The position numbers were made by a program, and so were the translations under genes. Below are positions 56,327 through 64,000 of a DNA stretch of 64,000 nt, one piece after another. The notes beneath the pieces were generated by a model, which searched no databases, was not told the origin of the DNA, and saw only the letters and a program-made list of their open reading frames with translations. The stretch covers positions 806,001-870,000 of the forward strand of contig JADLSH010000198.1 of assembly GCA_016169945.1 (NCBI GenBank), written 5' to 3'. Each line of letters opens with the position of its first letter. Within the stretch, counting starts at the first letter, position 1. The DNA comes from Trachythela sp. YZ-2020. Taxonomy: Eukaryota; Cnidaria; Anthozoa; Malacalcyonacea; Clavulariidae.

Positions 56327-57939
56327 TGTTTGTGTTGCACTACGCATGCACATGACTACAAAACACTTACTCCGCACGCGCAGATAGGAAAAACTGATCT
56401 CAACCCAGGACTGGACAAGAAAAAATGATGAAATGTGCGAAAGCAGGGCTGAAGTAAAACAAGATGACATCGGAGTGTTTTAAAAATATATGATATTTTT
56501 GTGTTCTGTACATTTTAATGGAGTTCGCCAAACATTCTGAGAATGTACCGTGTCGATTATTATTACAATAATAACTTATGAAAAATATGATGTTATTTTA
56601 TACTACAGCAATTGCATGACGTTTGCAAGCAAATCTGTTTTTCAGGTTTTAAATATTAGCACAATCATAAACATTCTAGAACACGCATACCGTAATTTCT
56701 CTATTAATTTTTTTTGGGGGGAGGGGGTTATTTCTAATATATACAAAGAGTCTGTTTGCACGTTTGATTCTCTTTATAAATATGCAACATCGGGTACAGT
56801 GATGTTACGTACCAAAGTATCAGTAAAATATCATAATTATCTTTAAAATACAATATTTTCACGCTTCACGATTTTATAAATTAATTGCTTACATGAGAGG
56901 GGGTGTGGTTAATAGAGAAATTACGATATACCATAAATAAGTATTACTCGGTGTTCACAATCTTATTTATTTTCCCGCCAATTTTATTAGTCCAGGTTCC
57001 TTGTTTATTATTTTCTTTGCGTCCAATCCAGTTGTATGGTCTTAGTAACGTTGGTTAACTCTACGCTGACTGGAACTTCATTACGACTCTGATTTTGTAT
57101 CAACCAATTTCGTCTTCAAACACTCGTGTTACGTTGTTGATCATGCCAACCGTTAATCGCTCTGTCCACGCAGAAATTCGTCTTGATGACGAACGTCTTT
57201 TCGCCAATCCAATTTGTGCAATTGTAACATGCAGAGTTCTCCTTACTTGACGTGGTCTTGAAAACATCATTCTCAGTTTCTCACAAAAAAAACAAAAAAG
57301 AAGGAAACAGCTTAGTAGGATATAGGAGGTTATGTTATACAACAGCATTGCGTGACGTTTGCAATCTAATTATAATAACTTACGCATACGACGCGCGCAC
57401 GCCTTATCTAATTTATTTAGCATTAACAGCCTTTCCGCAACACACTGTCCATTCTCACTCAAGTAAACATGTTATCCAACAGCATTAAGACGCAAATCGG
57501 AACCAGACCAACAGATTACCTGACACAGACTGAGTAATTTGCTCTTTATCAAATCATCACTGCTCTCTAAAATGTCTTCAGCGAAACCGTCATACTCAGA
57601 CTCCAAAAGTTGCCCATCATGAGCATCATCATCATCCAAAAGTTGCCCATCATGATCATCATCACCATCATCATCATCATCATCACCATCGTCATCATCT
57701 GTTTTCCATCGCCTTCGATGTTCAAACAATCACGGTAAATATGTTATCTAACAACATCAAGTCGCAAATCGAAACAAAGGCCAACAGATGATTAACACGA
57801 TGTGGGTAAATAGGTTTCTCTCAACCTGAACTCGGAGAAGTTTTATATCTTTCTTTCAGGTTGAAAGAAACTTTTTACTTACACTGTGTTATTTCGACAA
57901 CCTTGACCTACACTGGACCCCACGTCGTTCGGACCCCCA

Positions 57940-59120
57940 TCAAATCGGACCTTCATCAGTATTTTCGGCTTTATTCAACATATGTTCCTCAACTAAATCA
58001 GAAGTATCCAAGTTCTCAGCGTACACAATTTCACTAACATTTCTAGATTTAGGCAAATAGAATACCAGCTGGGGATAACTGTTAATTAGCCATTGCATGA
58101 GCTTGGAAGACCTGTATTTCGATGCATCCACATTCTCAGTTTCCTTAGCAACGACCACAATTTCTCAAGTAAGTCCATCATGTACTTTATTGCTTTTCCC
58201 TTGATGATTTCAGTTTCGATGATTTCTGTTTCGATGAGTTCTTTACAGTATCAGTTGTGCCATGATTTTGAGGTTAACCGCAATTGATCTCCAATGGAAA
58301 ATCGATGTCCAATGGGTTTGATGTGCGTCTCTAGGTTTTCTCGACTTTAGTTTTCAGAACGGAACTTGCTGGAACAAAGTTGTAAAGTTTATGAACATTG
58401 CTGAGTAGCGTATATTATGTCTGTTTAAATAAACTTGTTATCTGGATAATCAACCCATTAAGATCCAACGCACCCAATAGGTACTCTAAAATATCATATA
58501 GGTATATGCACAAGGCAGTAAGGCAGAGTATGACAATTTTTTCCACCAAAAGGTGGTCCATAGAATATAAAGATACTGTACACAAGAAATTGTACATAAT
58601 CATACCTTGTCTCTTGAAAACCAAGACGAATCTCTTCCACAAATAATGCATCATTCTGGTAGTACATGCTCGTTTCTTTGAGGCAAGGTCTGACTTGGTT
58701 CCTCAACTGAATTGCGTGTAATATTTCTTCTGGGTTCCACAGCTGGTTCCATGTGGTATGTGTGGTCTATGGTATTAGCGACCTTTTCCGTGGTTGTACT
58801 AGCTCCGTCTTTTCTCTGTTGTCTACGTATCTTTTCTTCATCGCTAAATTTCTTGTAGCGTTTCATGTGGTGGTGCAATTCTAAATCAAAACTTTCGTTT
58901 GTGTTCTCTGCCAAGTATGAATTGAATCGTCATCAAGCTCATCATACGAATCCTTCGCTATCTCAGCTTGCAGGCAATTAAGTTTCGCCCATTTAGTCCT
59001 GCAATCGACAAATTTATTATGACTTTGACGAGTAACTTTGGAAAGTTGCTCGGTTACGCCTTCAAAATGCATAAAACATGAGGATATTCGAATTTTCGAC
59101 ATATCGACATCAGTAGCCAT
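57940..59120 (-). pseudogene. interior gene of the 3.3-kb element, uncharacterised cnidarian/fish family
   Basis: Start ATG at 59120 (MATDVDMSKIRISSCFMHFE), then GVTEQLSKVTRQSHNKFVDC and CRTKWAKL. After a one-base shift near 58911-58925 it continues LELHHHMKRYKKFSDEEKIR and RRQQRK to a stop near 58651. Further down the same strand 58110-57990 reads YRSSKLMQWLINSYPQLVFY and RNVSEIVYAENL. Cys followed by 'EQLS...' , 'H-x-x-C/M-Y-x-x-F-T/S-D' and 'S-x-x-L...YxxLVF...SEIVY' are the order seen in a large uncharacterised gene family of cnidarians and fish. Only parts remain; I see no catalytic core. The Asp-rich minus ORF at 57729-57472 may be another exon. The start lies 89 bp from the outward exon of the right TIR, head to head. 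Confidence 0.5.
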
Positions 59121-59208
59121 CTTGAATATGCGTGTTTTATTGAGATCAGTTTTTCCTATCTGCGTGTGCGCATTTGTGGTCAAGCGTATGCGTAGTTGCA
59201 ACACAACA

Positions 59209-59312
59209 ATGGCCGTTCATGGATTTCGAAACACGAGGAAGCCCGAACTTTGGAGAGGTTGTACTTCAATTTGTGCAACTATTTTGCTTGGGAGGAAGTG
59301 GATTCTAACTAA
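59209..59312 (+). CDS. outward-facing first exon in the right TIR
   Basis: MAVHGFRNTRKPELWRGCTS, then ICATILLGRKWILT and donor AA|GTAAGT; 104 nt, phase 2, the same length and phase as the left copy. It points out of the element toward the SET-type gene that starts near 59796. The exon and the interior gene (start 59120, minus) share a 90-bp bidirectional interval. Confidence 0.45.
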
Positions 59313-59411
59313 GTAAGTTATAATCTATCGATTCGTGTAAAAAGTATGTAGTGACACGAGGGGTGCTACGGAATATGTTTTCTAAGCATATTTTCGACCC
59401 TCATCCTACGG

Positions 59412-59795
59412 CCTACAACCATGAAAGTTTTCTTGCGCAGATACATGTACGCTTATCGTACCTATTTTTAATTTCAAAGTGCCTAGCCTATTTTCCGTGT
59501 TTCTATACAGATATGGAAACACGTTGTTCGACCAATCAACGCTCGCGTACTATAACAGTTGTATTATTTTTTTAAATCATTAATGATCCGGGACCAAATT
59601 CAAAATAAATCAATGTTTAGTTGATATCTGCAAATCATGTTAACAACTTACCGCTGAATGAGAAGTAATATCGGTGTTTTATCTAGAGGGTGCAGTAAAC
59701 CCATTCTTACGTTGGTTAGCAAAAATAGTTTTTGTAACGACATTTTATTTTTGTAATGACATTTTGTTTTAATGCAAAACGCTATCTTGCAATAG
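59412..59795. other. no gene; intronic or 5' flank of the SET-type gene
   Basis: AT-rich, ending in an acceptor-like CTATCTTGCAATAG. Confidence 0.45.
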
Positions 59796-60271
59796 GTAAT
59801 TGACAGTGTCATGAAAAAGAAACGCGTCGAGCAATTCCAAGAGCTGGCTGATGTCGTCAAGAAGGATGGGTATAATTCCTGCGAGCTAGAGTCCTGGGAG
59901 AAAGATATAAAAATGTGGTGGTACCTCGACCGATCCTTCCGCGAACCGCTGTTGCACAAATGGCAGAAATGGCTAGAAGCCATGAATAGCCATGAATAGG
60001 ATCTGGACGACGGATCCTTGATGACCGCTTTCTTCGAGCTGGCGAATTTCTCCAATGGCTTTGCCAACACTGCATCCCACATGACTGGATACTTGGTTGG
60101 AGAAATACTCAAAGGCGGCAGAGCAATGGCATTGCACCCGAAAAGACAATGGAAAAGACAATGGATGCGCTCGTAGCTTCATTGGATCGAAGCATACAGG
60201 AAATACCGCGTGGTTGAAGGTTTGCAGGAAGAGTGCAGTTGCAGTGCTTGTAATTTCGACGATCACCAGAG
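59796..60271 (+). pseudogene. first visible exon of the SET-type gene, damaged
   Basis: After acceptor TTGCAATAG the frame reads VIDSVMKKKRVEQFQELADV, then SWEKDIKMWWYLDRSFREPL and HKWQKWLEAM. An in-frame TAG at 59997-59999 follows an 11-bp tandem duplication (GCCATGAATA). The same frame goes on SLMTAFFELANFSNG, then one base seems lost at CCC 60138-60140 (EKTMEKTMDALVASLD) and one at CC 60206-60207 (RVVEGLQEECSCSACNFDDH). The exon ends CAGAG|GTGAAT, phase 2, which fits the next exon. Helical, with Trp-rich and Cys-rich parts; no known domain. Confidence 0.5.
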
Positions 60272-60369
60272 GTGAATACAATAGAAATTTCTCGTCCTTC
60301 TCGATGTAAAGGCCTAGAGTGTAAAAAATTGATTATGTTTTCCTTTTTATTTTATTTTTCTAAATTCAG

Positions 60370-61484
60370 CAATGGCAGTACAAACAAAAGTGAAGAACGG
60401 CCAATGCACTGCAGAAAAGTGGAACCATGGGCGCAAATGCTGAGGAGATTTTCAAAACGATTTTCAGCAAAAACTCTCAGAAGGTGTGAGTCCTTTTTTA
60501 CCTCTACTCCAAAGATGTCGCCGCCTACGCGTTCCCTGGGAAGGCCCAAAGACGTTCAAACTTGTACACGACGCTACATGGATGAATATGTTAAAACGTT
60601 GCCAGCAGATTACGTGGACTACCCATGCGAGTGGTTAACGGATCGTACACCAAAAGATATTCGGGGTGAGCTTGTTGAGGTACCCCGTGAAAATATCGCC
60701 TTATCGGGCGGTGACGCTGGCCACTTGGTCATCACTTCAGCTACCAACGAAGGACTTAAAGAGCACATAACTAATCGAAGCCAATTGCATGATACCATTT
60801 CATTTAGAACAAAGGCAAATGTCGCCCCAAAAGTGGAGACCTCCTTTCGATTATACGGCGAACGCGAGGAGGGATTGCCGATGAAACAGCTGAAACAGCC
60901 GAAGACAATACATTCAGGTGTTGAGAGCCTCCGTTTTGCACGCCGTGTAATAGCCGGAGCTAGACATGTATTTTTTCACATGCCTAGGGGCGAAAACGGC
61001 CAGCTGATGGCGGAGAACGACGAGTGTGGATGTGTTTCGCTAGACGTCTATGTGCAGCAAGAGGACGATGTAACCCCCCGTTTGCTGCCGGATATCTTAG
61101 CTAGAGAAGGACACACATTGCCAATCTTAGATGAAGGCATGGACGAAGGAATATTCAACTCCATGGTAGAAGCAAAACGTACACGCGTCGGTCTTTTCGA
61201 GTTACCTGCAGAGACGAGAAAATTTCCCTTCAGACCTTGGGACATACAACAACAAGACCATGTGCCAACAAAGGACCACAAAACGACAGAAGAGGATGTT
61301 GGAATATTCCGGATGATGAAATCATCGTACGCCAACGAAGCTCTCGTGTACCCAGCCCCATCTACAATAAATGATGCTGGCATGGGCCTGTTCTTACACC
61401 CTAGGGCGACTAAGATATCGGCAGGAAGTTACTTGTGCACGTACGCTACCTCGTGGACGACAGATAGGCCTTCACTGGAGGCTG
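60370..61484 (+). CDS. exon of a SET-domain-type protein, gene continues past the visible exons
   Basis: Acceptor TTCTAAATTCAG at 60369, phase 2, matching the previous donor across a 98-bp intron. The exon is open for 1,115 nt and ends GAGGCTG|GTAAGT in phase 1. Near the start: KVEPWAQMLRRFSKRFSAKT. Middle: GVESLRFARRVIAGARHVFF and HTLPILDEGMDEGIF. The last 40 residues NDAGMGLFLHPRATKISAGS and YLCTYAT match the start of a SET domain (the GxGLFxxxxIxxGxxLCxY motif that opens the SET fold). The catalytic NHxxxPN and Tyr motifs would be in the next exon, which I do not find before 64000. No stop or frameshift in this exon, so it looks functional, unlike the upstream exon. Similar genes occur in cnidarian genomes in many copies, probably carried by transposons. 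Confidence 0.55.
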
Positions 61485-63235
61485 GTAAGTAGAACCTGAG
61501 TTGTATTGCAATGTGCTTGAGATATAGTGTCTTGATCAGATACATTTGGCCTTGCGTTCAAATTTCATTAAGACTCACTGCTGTATGTGTATGTTTCAAA
61601 TAAACAAGACGCTCTATTGAGCGTGTAGTCGCTGGAGCGAGCTGTTAAAAAGAGGCCTATTCTGTGATAGATGTACTTTCAGTTGAATATCAGAACAATA
61701 AGACAACTCTAAATAAAATTGTTGACCAACAAAACCACATTGTTATAATGTGTTGACATTTTCTGTACATTATGCCACAGGAAAGTCAAACTATAAATCC
61801 TGTTGACCAACAAAGCCACATTGTTGATGTTAGAAGACGTTTCATGTAATTTTGTCGCATATCGGTAACATCCTGTGTTTGACGTCTTCTATATGGTATG
61901 ACTTTCTTATTGTGAGTTAAGTAAGTTAGTAAGTGGAGTGTGCTAATTATCCTTACTTACAGCTGAGAGCTAAGCTGAATTACGAAGGACACAGCTGAAT
62001 GCCATCGAGCTGAAGGCTTTCTAAGGGCGCCTCTGGCAACCATTTTGTGACTCATGTCTGATAACGGAGCACAGCTACGATGAAAGGGTCTGTTAGGGAC
62101 TAATCCTAACTCACCCTGCCAACATGCCCAGTGGGAGGAAACCGGAGTTCCCGGAAAAAGCGACCAATGCGCCAATATACACGAAGTAGGAAACACGCTT
62201 CAAGCACTAACTCAGATATATACAATCACATTAATTCTTCGAACAGTTTCAGCATGTCTCTCGTGGAACTTCTCCCATAGCACAAGTACAACCATGTAGC
62301 AATGCTGTTTTAGTCGTATCTGCATACTAGTGTGTCAGTATAAAGGCTGCCAACTGGAAGAGAAAAAGTATTATTGTGCCAAGAAAGTTTCCATGTTTAC
62401 CTCCACATGATATCAGGAAATTGAGTTACTGCTTTTCAGCTTTTGGTAATATTTTTTTCCCAATGAACGTGATTTGTATCATGATACTAATGTCCCCTCG
62501 TCAAACAAGTCAACATTTGAGCCTTCAATGCTACTTAGGAATACGATGTAGACCATCGAAAGAAGCAGGCGATGTCTGACTTTATGTGGATCCAAAACAA
62601 CAAAAATAACGTTTGATGAATATGATCAACAAATATACAAATAGTAATATTATGTACAAACCCACTTCTTTTCTCGATAGACGTAATAACTTTATAGTGA
62701 ATTGTTGATGAATTTCTTTCAAAAAAAGCCGAAAATAGTCGCTGGCATTGCCCCAGCGACTAATTATTTGCGTTTTGGGTTAAACTCTTAAATTCAGTAT
62801 TATGTTGTGCGAAAAACCTTGACGCGGAGTAAGGTATTTATATTCACTGAACCTCTATTAAGGAAAACTAGATTATTATTTTGTGTAATATTAATGATCA
62901 TTAATAGCATACTGTTCAGCTTCAGTGCACATAATAATAACCTGGCGCTACATTATAGTAATATTATATAAAGTAGTTGTAAAAATTTGTTAGCAGCGTT
63001 CAAAACAATAAAAATGGATTAAATCAAAGCTAGCCATTGTTATTGCTGCACCATGCGAAAAAATTATATCTTATCATGATGAGACAATCCGCGTCGGTAA
63101 TATAAATATAGTCGAGCAGGGTGCAAGCCTACAAGACAGGGAAGACTAAAATTTCAATTGGGGGAGGTCTTAGGTCATTCTAAGGACACACTGGGCGCAT
63201 GGGTAAATAGATAAAGTCAGTTTGTCAGACTAAAA
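61485..63235. other. no further exon recognised; small repeats
   Basis: GTTGACCAACAAARCCACATTGTT occurs at 61721 and 61801. At 62128-62165 the block GGGAGGAAACCGGAGTTCCCGGA resembles a repeat widespread in marine invertebrates. The remainder is AT-rich and may be intron of the SET-type gene. Confidence 0.45.
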
Positions 63236-63269
63236 CTTTATTGTTTGTTCAAATTATTGTCAAACAGTT

Positions 63270-63460
63270 AGTGAAGTTGGCGTAAGGCGTTCAGAAGGTC
63301 GGGAGGTCATATGATGTTAGGCTGTGTCAAATGGTGAAGATGGCGTAACATGTTCAGAAGCTAGGGGGGCAGTGGGATGTAAGGTTGTGTAAGATGGCGC
63401 AACGTGGTGAAGATGAAAGGTTGGGAGATCATGTGATGTAAGGTTTTTTAGATGGTTGGA
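63270..63460 (+). repeat. degenerate ~65-bp tandem repeat
   Basis: Units of TGGCGTAA(G/C)(G/A)(C/T)GTTCAGAAG, GGGAGGTCATATGATGTTAGG(C)TGTGT..., GATGGCGCAACGTGGTGAAGATG, GGGAGATCATGTGATGTAAGG. Three to four imperfect units. Not coding. Confidence 0.55.
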
Positions 63461-63640
63461 ATGTTGCCATTATGTGTTGAGGTGGCGGCAGGTAGTGTAG
63501 CGTCTTTAACCCTCCGGTGCTTGTCATTGACGTAATGTCTATGAGATGGTCTCTTCAAGAAAGGTTTGTTGGATGGCGGAAATGGTACCCCACTTCCAAG
63601 GCAGACCCAATCCTCGGCTACGTCACTTCTAGGCTGCTCT

Positions 63641-63785
63641 TCTCCTAGCCTGCGTGGCAGGCGTTCTATTGTGGGGGAGGGAGTTTTGTTTAGAGCGCGC
63701 TCTTTTTTTTGAGAGCGCGCGCCAGGTGAGAAGTTAGGGGGGGAGGAGAAAAAGCGAAGGGAGAGGCGAAATGAACGCCTGCCCA
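63641..63785. mobile_element. MITE with GGCAGGCGTT ends
   Basis: CTAGCCTGCGTGGCAGGCGTTC at the left and GAACGCCTGCC at the right, with GAGCGCGCTCTTTTTTTTGAGAGCGCGC as a central hairpin. The right end seems truncated relative to the left (no CACGCAGGCTAG). This type of MITE is frequent in anthozoan genomes as far as I recall. Confidence 0.6.
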
Positions 63786-64000
63786 AATCCTATTCATAAA
63801 CGAGACTTTTGTGTCCAAAACCTTCGGTTAAATTCCCATTGGCTAATATGCGCTTTCGCGTCAACACTCCGTGAGATCTGTCAACAAATCGGTAATACGC
63901 TTGAAAAGTGTTAAAAACAACTGCACCTTACTGCATGGTGGGATTGTATTTCGTCAGACAGTGGAGCAGACTGTGTCTGAATTATCTGAGCGTTTAGGTT

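Larger units (their letters stand above)
56134..59411. mobile_element. 3.3-kb TIR element with coding TIRs
   Basis: Left arm 56134-56410 and right arm 59135-59411 are inverted copies: outer CCGTGGGATGAGGTTCGAAAATAT / ATATTTTCGACCCTCATCCTACGG, then CCGTAGCACCCCTCGTG and its complement, GAATCGATAGATTA and so on. Each arm contains the same 104-nt outward-facing first exon. Between the arms the minus strand holds pieces of one gene (59120 down to about 57940). No known transposase motif. No clear target duplication. Confidence 0.75.

Noticed and set aside
63448..63786. 112-codon minus-strand ORF
   Set aside because: It covers a MITE with a central hairpin and a tandem repeat; composition is repeat-driven and no motif is present.

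Overview
The window is eukaryotic, AT-rich and full of short spliced exons, LINE, BEL/Pao, hAT and MITE-type sequence. The repeat vocabulary (short TIR elements, ACAAGTTG-rich repeats) and the protein families (ZAD-like exon, DUF3504/Crypton-like first exon, a DDE-like gene family shared by fish and cnidarians, a polinton/adintovirus-type core protein) look most like a cnidarian, probably an anthozoan. That assignment is by recognition only; no search was run. I see no rRNA, no tRNA, no CRISPR array and no complete conserved housekeeping gene.

Layout. 0-10 kb: a possible exon fragment, two hairpin MITEs, a LINE split by a TIR element that carries a ZAD-like gene, a second LINE 3' end, small MITEs, and (7.9-8.8 kb) a partial copy of the TIR element found intact at 33-38 kb. 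10-15 kb: a 36-bp-type minisatellite, a collapsed LTR retrotransposon, a compact two-gene virus-like remnant on the minus strand, and an almost complete hAT transposase with two in-frame UGA codons. 16-25 kb: an inverted-repeat MITE, the last exon of a helicase-type HTH gene, and a DDE-transposase-like gene with one frameshift. 26-28 kb: a near-perfect long inverted repeat. 32-42 kb: the most structured part. A 9.4-kb element bounded by inverted arrays of a CAAGTCGTTCGTG motif contains a 5.2-kb TIR element with an exact 9-bp duplication and two convergent spliced genes; its first gene has a nested 0.9-kb TTA-flanked MITE in an intron. A second TIR element (39.4-41.9 kb) lies beside it. 42-53 kb: an exon-bearing MITE, a Pro/Gln-rich first exon, and an 8.2-kb interval bounded by ACCAATT-rich arrays holding a second long inverted repeat and a BEL/Pao fragment. 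54-56 kb: an 840-bp CAA/CAG/GAC microsatellite and two oppositely oriented LINE fragments. 56-59 kb: a 3.3-kb TIR element whose two TIRs each carry the same outward-facing 104-nt first exon with a splice donor. 59.8-61.5 kb: two exons of a SET-type gene running toward the right edge.

Two themes join these parts. First, several small TIR elements carry a start codon, a short coding first exon and a consensus splice donor, so they can act as mobile first exons. Second, many otherwise convincing coding frames are broken by single-base changes, mostly the loss of one base in a short homopolymer; this is either real decay or a consensus error of the assembly, and it affects how each 'pseudogene' here should be read.
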